DNA from: an uncultured Eubacteriales bacterium
GTDB taxonomy: Bacteria; Bacillota; Clostridia; Christensenellales; Aristaeellaceae
Length of the DNA stretch: 39,387 nucleotides
NCBI GenBank assembly: GCA_902798105.1
Contig: CADBVG010000070.1
Location: 1 to 39,387, forward strand
Direction of reading: 5' to 3'
In this document: in pieces, positions 15,446 through 22,717 of the stretch
Numbering within the stretch: the stretch's first letter is position 1
How the letters are laid out: each line of letters starts with the position of its first letter
Notes under the pieces: generated by a model
What the model saw: only the letters and a program-made list of their open reading frames with translations
Told to the model about the DNA's origin: nothing
Databases searched by the model: none
Position numbers and translations under genes: made by a program

Positions 15446-17173
15446 ATGAAGGTCAGAAATCTCGTTTCCAAGCGCTTCAAGGAGACCCCGGCGGACTGCG
15501 TCATCGCGTCCCAGGCGCTGATGATGCGCGGCGGCTACATCAAGCCCGTGGGCAACGGCATATTCACGCTGTTCCCCATCACCAAGCGCATCACATCCAA
15601 GATCGAGAACATCATCCGCCAGGAAATGAACCGCATCGACGGCCAGGAAGTGCTGTTCCCGGTGACGATGCCCGCGGACCTGTGGCGCAAGTCGGGCCGC
15701 TACGACAGCATCGGCAGCGAGCTGCTGCGCTTCAAGGACCGCTCCGGCTGCGACATGGTGCTGGGCATGACCCACGAGGAGGCCTCCGTCCACCTGATGA
15801 CCGACGTGGCCGATTCCTACACCCAGTACCCCTTCATGATCTACCAGATCCAGACCAAGTTCCGCGACGAGCCCCGCTGCCGCGGCGGCCTGATCCGCGT
15901 GCGCGAGTTCACCATGAAGGACGCCTACTCCTTCCACACCTCCCAGGAGGACCTGGAGAAGTACTACGCCCGCTGCTACGAGGCCTACAACCGCATTTAC
16001 GCCCGCTGCGGCGTCCCCGAGGTGGTGGCGGTGGCCTCCGACAGCGGCATGATGGGCGGCAAGGTCAGCCACGAGTACATGCTGCTCACCGACGTGGGCG
16101 AGGACACCATCGTGCTCTGCCGCGACTGCGACTACCGCGCCAACATGGAGGCGGCCCCCTGCCTGCTGACCAACGAGCCCGGCGAGATCGCCCCCCTGGA
16201 AAAGGTCAGCACCCCGAACTGCAAGACCATCGAGGACCTGTGCGCGTTCCTGAAGATCAAACCGCAACAGACCTGCAAGGCCGTCATGTACCAGCGCAAC
16301 GCCGACGACAGCTTCGTGATCGTGTTCATCCGGGGCGACCTGGACGTGAACGAGACCAAGCTGCGCAACTTCCTGAAGGCCGAGGTCCATCCCGCCTTGG
16401 TCACCGAGGACAGCGGCATCCACGCCGGCTTCACCGGCCCCATCGGCCTGCCCGAGGGCGTGACCGTGGTGTACGACAACAGTCTCAAGGGCATTGAGTG
16501 GTTCGCCACCGGCGCCTGCGAGGACGACATGCACTACATCGGCTTCAACATCGCCCGGGATATCGGCACTGTGGACTACGTGGACGTGGCCAAGGCCATC
16601 GACGGCGGCATCTGCCCGGTGTGCGGCAAGCCCCACATCTACACCAGCCGCGGCATCGAGGTGGGCAACATCTTCCAGCTGGGCACCAAGTACACCGAGA
16701 GCATGGACATGACCTACGTGGACCAGGACGGCAGCCTCAAGCACCCCATCATGGGCTGCTATGGCATCGGCGTGGGCCGTCTGGCCGCCTCCGTCTGCGA
16801 GGCGCACCGGGACGACTACGGCCCCATCTGGCCCATGAGCATCGCCCCCTGGCACGTGCAGATCTGCTCCCTGCGCGCCGACCAGCCCGAGGTCGCCGAG
16901 GCCAGCCAGAAGCTGTATGACGCACTGACCGCCAAGGGCGTGGAGGTCCTTTGGGACGACCGCCCCGTCTCCGCCGGCGTCATGTTCTCCGACGCCGACC
17001 TGTTCGGCGTACCGCTGCGCATCGTCGTCAGCCCCAAGGGCCTGAAAAACGGCACCATCGAAATCGCCGCCCGCGACAAGAGCATGAAGGAGATCGTGCC
17101 CCAGGCCGAGGCCGTGGACTTCGTCTATGATTACGTGGCGAAGGCCCTGGAAAAGCTGGATTGCCGGCTGTAA
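15446..17173 (+). CDS. proS: Prolyl-tRNA synthetase, bacterial type
   Basis: ProRS charges tRNA-Pro. The 575-residue product is the long bacterial form. The class II motifs are visible: motif 2 (QTKFRDEPRCRGGLIRVREF, about 135-155), the TxE loop GMTHEE (about 107-112) and motif 3 (GCYGIGVGRL, about 434-443). Between motifs 2 and 3 sits the INS editing domain (about 235-390), which hydrolyses Ala-tRNA-Pro. The C-terminal anticodon-binding domain carries WDDRPVSAGVMFSDADL. ATG 15446 has GGAAGGA upstream. It is monocistronic, with its own promoter and terminator. Confidence 0.97.
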   Translation: MKVRNLVSKRFKETPADCVIASQALMMRGGYIKPVGNGIFTLFPITKRITSKIENIIRQEMNRIDGQEVLFPVTMPADLWRKSGRYDSIGSELLRFKDRSGCDMVLGMTHEEASVHLMTDVADSYTQYPFMIYQIQTKFRDEPRCRGGLIRVREFTMKDAYSFHTSQEDLEKYYARCYEAYNRIYARCGVPEVVAVASDSGMMGGKVSHEYMLLTDVGEDTIVLCRDCDYRANMEAAPCLLTNEPGEIAPLEKVSTPNCKTIEDLCAFLKIKPQQTCKAVMYQRNADDSFVIVFIRGDLDVNETKLRNFLKAEVHPALVTEDSGIHAGFTGPIGLPEGVTVVYDNSLKGIEWFATGACEDDMHYIGFNIARDIGTVDYVDVAKAIDGGICPVCGKPHIYTSRGIEVGNIFQLGTKYTESMDMTYVDQDGSLKHPIMGCYGIGVGRLAASVCEAHRDDYGPIWPMSIAPWHVQICSLRADQPEVAEASQKLYDALTAKGVEVLWDDRPVSAGVMFSDADLFGVPLRIVVSPKGLKNGTIEIAARDKSMKEIVPQAEAVDFVYDYVAKALEKLDCRL

Positions 17174-17186
17174 GCGGTCAACGATA

Positions 17187-17227
17187 AAGCGCCCGGCGCA
17201 AACCGATGTGGTTTGCGCCGGGCGCTT
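17187..17227. terminator. Bidirectional terminator between proS and the PPIC gene
   Basis: A perfect 18-bp GC-rich stem (17187-17204 with 17210-17227) and 5-base loop lie between convergent genes. Confidence 0.85.
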
Positions 17228-17248
17228 GTTCTGTCTCTCGCCTCTGTC

Positions 17249-18733
17249 CTACCTCAACCGCTCGGGGTAGTACTTCACCTGGGCGGCCTCCAGCAGGGCG
17301 TCGCGCTGCTGCTCGTAGTATTCGTTCTGCTTCTGCTTCAGGGCTTCGGCGGCGACGGCGTCCCGGATATCCGCCAGCGGAACCTGGCCGGGAGTGACCT
17401 CGCCGATGTACTGTACCAGGTGTACGCCCAGGGGGCTGCGCAGGGGCGCGGACACCTGTCCGGGCTGCTCCAGCACCATGCTGCCCTCCACGTACTCCGT
17501 GGAGTTGACAAAGCTGTTCGCGGTAATGTAGTACCCCTCGGAGCGCAGCGGCTCCTCCTTCAGGGCGGGGCTGCAGCTGTATTCGTCCATCAGGCTTTCA
17601 AAGGCCTCGCCGGCGGCCAGCTTGTCCTGGACCTCCTTGACCTTGTCGTTCAGGGTCTCGTACATGGCGTCGATCTGCTCCCGGGCATTGTCGTCGGCCT
17701 CGCCCAGCTCAATCTGCTCGGTCAGCGTGGCCACCACCACGGCGTCCTCGGCGCTGAAGGGAATGAGGATATCCCGCACGGCGCGGTAACCCTCGGGCCG
17801 GAACACCACCAAGTCGCCGTTGGTGTGGGCGTACTCGAAGTCCTCGGGATAGGCGGTGTATTCGTCCTTTTGGGTGGCCAGCAGCTTGTCGTAGCAGGCC
17901 TGAACCTCCCCGTCGTCGACGGTGACATCCTTCACGATGTGCTCGAAGTACTTCTGGCTCCACCAGCTCTGCTTCAGCGATTCCACCACCGATTCCAGCG
18001 TGACACCCTCCGCCTCCAGCTTCTTGGCGGCGCTCTCCCGGGTCTCGCCCGGATCCTCGGAGAAGGCCACGTAGTCGTTCAGCTGGGTTTCGTAATTGGC
18101 GGTGGCCTGCTGGCGAATCTGGGCAAGGTCCGCCTCGCTCAGCTCGGTCAGGCCCAGCTCGGTGGCCCGCAGGGCGATCAGCTTGTCCCCGGCCAGCTTC
18201 TTCAGCACCCGGTTCAGGGTGTCCTCGGCCACCTCGTCGGCGCTGTGGCCGGAGAAGATCTGGCTGCTCAGCTGGTCGTTGTACTCGGGTATGACCTCGC
18301 TGGAGAGCAGCTGGCCGCCCTGGAACTCCGCCACCACCACGGGGTCGCTGTCCTCGGGCAGAGTGGCCCCCAGCAGGGTTTCGTCGTTCCAAAGGTCGTC
18401 GTCGTCCTCCGCCCAGCCGCCGTTGTCGCCCCGCAGCTCCTGGAGGGCGGTGTCGCCGGCGGTGTTGTCATAGGCCCACTGCGCCGGGTCCACGTCCTCG
18501 CCCAGGGGGTAGCCGATCAGCGTCAGCGTGTTTTCCAGCTCGGTGACGCGGTCGTTCAGGTCCTGTATGGTGTGGATGTGGGTGTCGGTCTTGCGTGCAA
18601 TGATGTAGCCGCCGAACGCGCCGATCAACAGTGCCAGTATGATCAGCACGATCACCGCCAGCACCGATACGCCCTGGCGCCTGCGCCGGCGCGGCGCCGA
18701 CCTGCGGCGGGAATTGTTGTTGTTGGTTGCCAT
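17249..18733 (-). CDS. Membrane-anchored SurA/PrsA-like foldase (PPIC-type)
   Basis: The 494-residue product starts with an Asn- and Arg-rich cytoplasmic tail, one membrane helix (about 23-45), a short coiled segment and an extracytoplasmic region resembling SurA_N/PrsA foldases (helical, with a duplicated VVVAEFQGGQLLSSEV opening). A parvulin-type prolyl isomerase domain follows (about 285-450; RDILIPFSAEDA.. to .SAPLRSPLGVHLVQYIGE). These proteins help fold exported proteins. ATG 18733 is favoured by GGGAGG at good spacing; upstream in-frame ATGs lack an RBS. A foldase would suit a strain exporting many peptidases, but that link is inference. Confidence 0.85.
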   Translation of the reverse strand: MATNNNNSRRRSAPRRRRRQGVSVLAVIVLIILALLIGAFGGYIIARKTDTHIHTIQDLNDRVTELENTLTLIGYPLGEDVDPAQWAYDNTAGDTALQELRGDNGGWAEDDDDLWNDETLLGATLPEDSDPVVVAEFQGGQLLSSEVIPEYNDQLSSQIFSGHSADEVAEDTLNRVLKKLAGDKLIALRATELGLTELSEADLAQIRQQATANYETQLNDYVAFSEDPGETRESAAKKLEAEGVTLESVVESLKQSWWSQKYFEHIVKDVTVDDGEVQACYDKLLATQKDEYTAYPEDFEYAHTNGDLVVFRPEGYRAVRDILIPFSAEDAVVVATLTEQIELGEADDNAREQIDAMYETLNDKVKEVQDKLAAGEAFESLMDEYSCSPALKEEPLRSEGYYITANSFVNSTEYVEGSMVLEQPGQVSAPLRSPLGVHLVQYIGEVTPGQVPLADIRDAVAAEALKQKQNEYYEQQRDALLEAAQVKYYPERLR

Positions 18734-18770
18734 GGGGTTATCCTCCCGGTTGATATCATTGTGTCCGTAC

Positions 18771-18779
18771 ATTATAGCA
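18771..18779 (-). promoter_or_regulatory. Extended -10 promoter of the PPIC gene
   Basis: TGCTATAAT on the minus strand (18779-18771) is an extended -10 with no convincing -35. Leader about 30 nt. Confidence 0.45.
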
Positions 18780-18830
18780 TGAATGAATGGCATAACCCAT
18801 GATTTCCGCGCAGATGTCATGAAAAAGACC

Positions 18831-19046
18831 AATTCTGATTTATCGAGCTGTGCTCGATAAATCAGAATTGAGTGATTAGTGGTTAGTGGCTAGTGACTAG
18901 TGACTAGTGACTAGTGGTGGAGCAAATCCCTACGGGATTTGTTTGATTCAATGGGAACGGCAGAGGTTTCAACGTATCTCGGTCCTTTTATCAAAAGAAA
19001 TCCCACTCAAATTCAGATTTGTCGCCTCAGCGACAAATCTGAATTT
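18831..19046. repeat. Heptad-flanked modular element E with two end palindromes
   Basis: This fills most of the gap between the divergent PPIC and SPOR genes. Left palindrome 18831-18869 (18-bp arms, TTCTGATTTATCGAG core). Then a 7-bp array of AGTGACT-type units (18870-18920), the hairpin CAAATCCC/GGGATTTG (18923-18941), a core starting TTTGATTCAATGGGAACGG, a lone AAATCC, and a right palindrome 19009-19046 (17-bp arms, TTCAGATTTGTCGC core). Unlike A-C, the heptad unit is AGTGRCT and no inverse array is kept on the right. Confidence 0.7.
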
Positions 19047-19087
19047 ATCCCCCCTTCCCCGCATACCCTTCCACGGGAGGCGGTGGC

Positions 19088-19876
19088 ATGAGCATTTCCC
19101 GGGTGCGGGTGCGGCGGGAGCGGCCGACGGCGCTGGCGCTGGCGGTGGCGCTGTGCGTGACGATGCTGGTGGTATACGTGCTGACGCTGGACATCAAGGG
19201 GCCCGACGCGGTGCAGAGCATGGCCCCCGCCCCGCGGGTGACGAAGGAGATCGCCTTCGACGCGCTGACGGGCTGGGCGGTATCCATGGCGGCCTGCGAC
19301 AGCCAGCCGGAGGCCCGCCTGCGGGCGTCGGCCTGGGTGGACCGGGGCGCGGCGGGCTGCGTGCGGCAGCTGGACGGCGCCTGGCACGTGTTGGGGGCAC
19401 TGTACGACACCCGGAAGGAAGCGGAGCGCATCGCCGGGCGCCTGTCCGGCGACGAGGGCATCCCGGCCCAGGTCCTGCCCCTGGCTGCGAAGGGGCTGAC
19501 CCTGCGGGTAACGGCCCCGGTGGCCCAAATCGACGCCGTGGCCGGGGCCGACGCACTGCTGCGCGGGCAGGTCAAGCAGCTGGGCGAGGTCGCCCTCCAG
19601 CTGGACAGGGGCGAAATCAATCCCGACGCCGCCAGGGCGCTGTGCGCCCTGGCCGCCACCGAGGCGGACGGGCTGGCCGACACGCTGGCCGCCATCCCCG
19701 GGGCCGGTGAAAACGGGCTGTGCGCCGGGCTGATCGAACAACTGCGCACCATGGCCCGGATGCAGGCCACCGTTGCCGCCAGCGAACGGACCGACGCCAC
19801 CACCCTGTCCGGCATGACCCGCTGCGCCCAGATCGAGGGGTTCTGCGGGATGTGGGAGGGGATGAAAAAAAACTGA
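19088..19876 (+). CDS. Single-pass membrane protein with SPOR-like domain
   Basis: The 262-residue product has a short basic cytoplasmic N-terminus, one membrane helix (about 15-36) and an extracytoplasmic region. Its middle (about 83-145) has the SPOR pattern: WHVLGALYDTRKEAERIAGRL followed by a strand. SPOR domains bind denuded peptidoglycan, so a role in division or spore-wall remodelling is possible. The C-terminal third is Ala-rich and helical and not recognised. ATG 19088 has GGGAGG upstream. The stop codon lies within the following palindrome. Confidence 0.65.
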   Translation: MSISRVRVRRERPTALALAVALCVTMLVVYVLTLDIKGPDAVQSMAPAPRVTKEIAFDALTGWAVSMAACDSQPEARLRASAWVDRGAAGCVRQLDGAWHVLGALYDTRKEAERIAGRLSGDEGIPAQVLPLAAKGLTLRVTAPVAQIDAVAGADALLRGQVKQLGEVALQLDRGEINPDAARALCALAATEADGLADTLAAIPGAGENGLCAGLIEQLRTMARMQATVAASERTDATTLSGMTRCAQIEGFCGMWEGMKKN

Positions 19877-19903
19877 TTTGTCGTAGAGCGACAAATCAGT
19901 TTT
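19869..19903 (+). terminator. Palindrome/terminator overlapping the SPOR gene stop
   Basis: AAAACTGATTTGTCG (19869-19883) pairs with 19889-19903, loop of 5. The right arm runs into TTTT on the plus strand, so it can terminate the SPOR gene. It is a member of the CTGATTTGTCG palindrome family, and the gene's TGA is part of the left arm. Confidence 0.65.
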
Positions 19904-19935
19904 AGGGGTTAGGGATTAGGTTTTAGGGGTTAGAG
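19900..19935. repeat. Short 7-bp array of TTAGGGG-type units
   Basis: Units TTAGGGG, TTAGGGA, TTAGG-TT, TTAGGGG follow the palindrome at 19869-19903, giving the same palindrome-plus-heptad order as elements E, F and G but with a third heptad sequence. The array ends where the 162-bp inverted-repeat element begins. Confidence 0.55.
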
Positions 19936-20093
19936 TGTGTTTCTAAAATGAGACATGTGCAGTTTCGAGTGGATTGGGCTGCATTTCAAGGCGGTTTTCC
20001 GCATGCTTAGTGGCGCTAAGTCAAGGGAAACCAACGCAGAAATGCAGTTCAAGGCGCCGAAAATGCATCTTGGGGAATTTAGAAACACACTCT
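19932..20093. mobile_element. 162-bp MITE-like element with perfect 16-bp terminal inverted repeats
   Basis: AGAGTGTGTTTCTAAA (19932-19947) and TTTAGAAACACACTCT (20078-20093) are perfect inverted repeats. The interior is also self-complementary: CTGCATTT near 19980 with AAATGCAG near 20040, and CTTAG/CTAAG around the centre. The whole can fold into one long imperfect stem. No ORF. Either a MITE or a structured RNA; the perfect ends favour a MITE. Confidence 0.65.
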
Positions 20094-20395
20094 GGGGAAT
20101 GGCTGTACAAAGGCCTTCCCCAGCGACCGAAGGGAGCGATTCAGGGGGGCCGAAGGCCCTAGCGAGCCTGCGAGCGTCAGGTGGGCCGGCCGCAAGGCCG
20201 GGTCGGATGAGGTCCCCCTGCGCTGTGCCTCGCGCCTCTATTCCAATGGACGTTATTACAACGTCAAGGACCTCTTCCGTCTTTCAACGGTGCCGCGTCT
20301 CAAATCTTCGATTTGAGCCGTCGGCAGTTTCGCCGAAGGCGAAACCGACAAGCCCAAGGGCTTGTCGCCTTGGAATCACCCCGATCAATCAGAAC
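20092..20395. repeat. Hairpin-dense non-coding stretch
   Basis: No gene was seen here. Successive hairpins are CTGGGGAA/TTCCCCAG (20092-20123), GGCC-GAA-GGCC and GGCCGGCC-GCAA-GGCCGG inside a possible outer GGGGG/CCCCC stem (about 20144-20220), GACGTT/AACGTC (about 20248-20265), CTCAAATC-TTC-GATTTGAG, TTTCGCC-GAA-GGCGAAA and ACAAGCC-CAA-GGGCTTGT (about 20308-20370). It lies downstream of the last S41 gene and may act as its terminator. Composite repeat or structured RNA; undecided. Confidence 0.5.
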
Positions 20396-22342
20396 TTACA
20401 GAATCCCATTGATGTACTCGACCAGGGTCTCGCGATCGTAGAAGGACTCGGGCCGCATCAGCGGGAAGTCCGGGTCAGCGCCGCGGTCGACGTCGTAGAA
20501 CGCGCCATTCTTCAGGAAGGACAGCTGCTTGGCGCCGGAGATCTGGAAGATGGAGCCGTCGGCGGTGGACAGGGGCTGCACCACGCAGGCGCCGCCGCCG
20601 GAGGTGCGGCCCAGCAGGGTGACGATGTTGGACTCCTTGAAGGCGCAGGGGATCAGGTTGCCGCAGGAGAAGCTCATCGGGGACTCCAGGCAGAACAGGC
20701 GCTTGTCCAGCAGGCCCAGGTCTTCGTCGCCGATCTGGCCGTCAAGGTTCAAATCGCACCTGTAGTTGGCGGTGGTCAGCGCGCCGGACAGGGTGTTGCG
20801 GGTGCTGATGGAGCAGATGCCCAGGAACGCGCCGATGGTGTACACGGCGGTATTGGCCGCGCCGCCCAGGTTGCAGGACATGTCCAGCACGACGTTCTCA
20901 ATGGGGCTGTCCTCGCGCATGATCTGGTTGTAGGCGTAGATGATGATGCCCATGGTGTCCTGGACATCCTCGGTGGGCGGGGTCTCGTAGTAGTCCGCGT
21001 CGTCGGGCATGGGGTTAAAGCCGTCGAAGGTGATGAAGGCGGTGTTGCCGATCTCCTCGTAGATGGGCGCGGTGAGGCTGCCATAGGCATCGGCGCGGGC
21101 CTTGGCATAGGGGGTCGCCAGCATCTGGAAGCGCATGGTGGACTGGCCGGGGCCAAGGTCGTCCGCGAAGCTGTCGCCCGCGTTAAGGCCGCTGGCGGGA
21201 GAGGGGTGGTTGAAGCCGGTGTGCTGGTCGTCCAGGTGCTGCTCCAGCAGCTGGTACAGCGCCGCGTCGGCCGCGACGGGATCGGTGCTGGTCAGGCCCT
21301 CCACCAGGCCGGTGTCCTCGGCCAGGTCCTTGAAGCTGGTGATGCCGTGGTTATCCTTCAGGCCGTAGTGGGTATCCAGCGCCAGGCACAGCTCGGCGTA
21401 GGTGAACTTGGCCATGGTCTCGCTGCGGTCGTGGGGCTTCACGCTGTAGTACAGCTCGCCCAAATCCGAAATCGTGCCATCGTCATCGATCAGCATCTTG
21501 GGGGAAGCGATGGCCACGATCTCCCCGTTGTAGAAGATGTTGATGCCGTAGTAGCTCATCAGCACGTCGCCCAGCGTCTGCATGGGCACGTAGCAGTTGC
21601 CGTCCTGGGCGATGAAGTCCACGCCGTAATCGGCGGCGTTGATGGTCACTTCCTTGCCGTAGCGCTCGTAGGAGCTGTTCAGGCGGACATAGTAGTGAAC
21701 GGTGCCGTCCTCGTCCGCCAGGCCGGAGCTGCCCAGCATGTCGATCAGCAGGTTGCCCTCGCTGGGCCGCATGTAGGCGTCGTAGTCCAGGAAGTGGATG
21801 GTGTCGGCGTCGCAGTCGAAATCGACGGAGTATTTGTCCTCGCCCGGCTGGGTCAGCGTGCCCACGTTGCCCTCCATGGAGAAGGTGACGTCCTGGGGCT
21901 CGCCCTCGGCCTGCATCTCATTCATGAGCTCCTGGAGCATCTGGGTCAGTTCCTCGTCGGAGGGACCGTCGCCATCGGCGGGCGCGTCGGCGGTCTCAGC
22001 CTCGGCGGGGACATCGGCGGTTTCAGCCTCGGCGGGGGCGTCGGCCGTCTCACCGTCAGCGGGTTCGTCGGCAGGGGCGTCGGCGGGGGCATCCTCAGAC
22101 GCTTCGTCGTCCTCTGCCGGGCCGTCCATCACGACCGACCAGTCCGCCAGGGACAGGTAGGGCACGTCGCTGCCGTCGATGAAATAGACGGTATTCTCCA
22201 TCTTGGTGTCGATGTCGCCGTAGTAGAAGGTCAGTTGCTTTGCTTCGATGGTGTGCGCGCCGTCGGCGGTCTCCGCCAGCGCGGACAGCGTCGGCAGCAT
22301 CGCCAGGCAGAGCAGGGTCAGCCAGCAGATCAGCTTCTTCAT
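20396..22342 (-). CDS. Exported S41-family peptidase, copy 1
   Basis: The 648-residue product has a signal peptide (about 1-23), an N-terminal domain with the YFIDGSDVPYLSL and CYVPMQTLGDVL segments (copper-amine-oxidase-N-like), and a C-terminal S41 (tail-specific protease) domain with ENVVLDMSCNLGG and SFSCGN; Ser559 is the probable nucleophile. A DLNLDGQIGDED loop (from residue 530), like an EF-hand/dockerin calcium loop, precedes it. About 50 Ala/Asp/Glu/Pro-rich residues (about 75-125) are unique to this copy. AAAGGAG precedes ATG 22342, and it has its own promoter. Substrate unknown. Confidence 0.8.
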   Translation of the reverse strand: MKKLICWLTLLCLAMLPTLSALAETADGAHTIEAKQLTFYYGDIDTKMENTVYFIDGSDVPYLSLADWSVVMDGPAEDDEASEDAPADAPADEPADGETADAPAEAETADVPAEAETADAPADGDGPSDEELTQMLQELMNEMQAEGEPQDVTFSMEGNVGTLTQPGEDKYSVDFDCDADTIHFLDYDAYMRPSEGNLLIDMLGSSGLADEDGTVHYYVRLNSSYERYGKEVTINAADYGVDFIAQDGNCYVPMQTLGDVLMSYYGINIFYNGEIVAIASPKMLIDDDGTISDLGELYYSVKPHDRSETMAKFTYAELCLALDTHYGLKDNHGITSFKDLAEDTGLVEGLTSTDPVAADAALYQLLEQHLDDQHTGFNHPSPASGLNAGDSFADDLGPGQSTMRFQMLATPYAKARADAYGSLTAPIYEEIGNTAFITFDGFNPMPDDADYYETPPTEDVQDTMGIIIYAYNQIMREDSPIENVVLDMSCNLGGAANTAVYTIGAFLGICSISTRNTLSGALTTANYRCDLNLDGQIGDEDLGLLDKRLFCLESPMSFSCGNLIPCAFKESNIVTLLGRTSGGGACVVQPLSTADGSIFQISGAKQLSFLKNGAFYDVDRGADPDFPLMRPESFYDRETLVEYINGIL

Positions 22343-22374
22343 GGGGTTACTCCTTTCACTATGGAAGTGCTTCC

Positions 22375-22403
22375 ATTATATTACCAACCGCCAAGTTGCG
22401 CAA
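22375..22403 (-). promoter_or_regulatory. Promoter of S41 copy 1
   Basis: TATAAT on the minus strand (22380-22375), with a weak TTGCGC (22403-22398) 17 bases upstream. Leader about 30 nt. Confidence 0.5.
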
Positions 22404-22457
22404 GCCCAAAAATCAATTATTATCGTAATATTCTTCACACTGTGTACCGATAATAAT

Positions 22458-22707
22458 ACTGGCGGGGGAAGCATTTCCCCCGCCGTAACTGTTCAGTCGC
22501 TTGCAAATTCTGATTTGTCGCGGAGCGACAAATCAGAATTTGAGTGGCTAGTGGCTAGTGATCAGTGGCTAGTGAATGATGAAATCCTTGCGGATTTCTT
22601 TGACCACCACCAGTCACTAGCCACTAGCCACTAATCACTCAATTCTGATTTATCGAGCCCTGCTCGACAAATCAGAATTTCCCTGCCTGAACAGACCCCC
22701 CGCCAGT
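22458..22707. repeat. Heptad-flanked modular element F, most complete copy
   Basis: Fills the gap between M13 copy 1 and S41 copy 1 as a nested mirror. Outer arms ACTGGCGGGGG/CCCCCGCCAGT (22458-22468, 22697-22707). Next CTGTTCAG/CTGAACAG (22489-22496, 22687-22694). Then two TTCTGATTTRTCG palindromes (22505-22541, 22641-22679). Then AGTGGCT-type 7-bp arrays (22542-22574) with the inverse (22613-22640). GAAATCC-TTGC-GGATTTC (22581-22598) lies at the centre. The first outer arm also forms a local GC-rich hairpin (22461-22484) that could terminate the upstream peptidase operon. Confidence 0.75.
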
Positions 22708-22717
22708 TATATGGAAA

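Noticed and set aside
19955-22453. An 832-codon plus-strand frame running through the MITE, the hairpin region and S41-1
   Set aside because: It crosses three unrelated repeat elements and is antisense to a well-supported gene.
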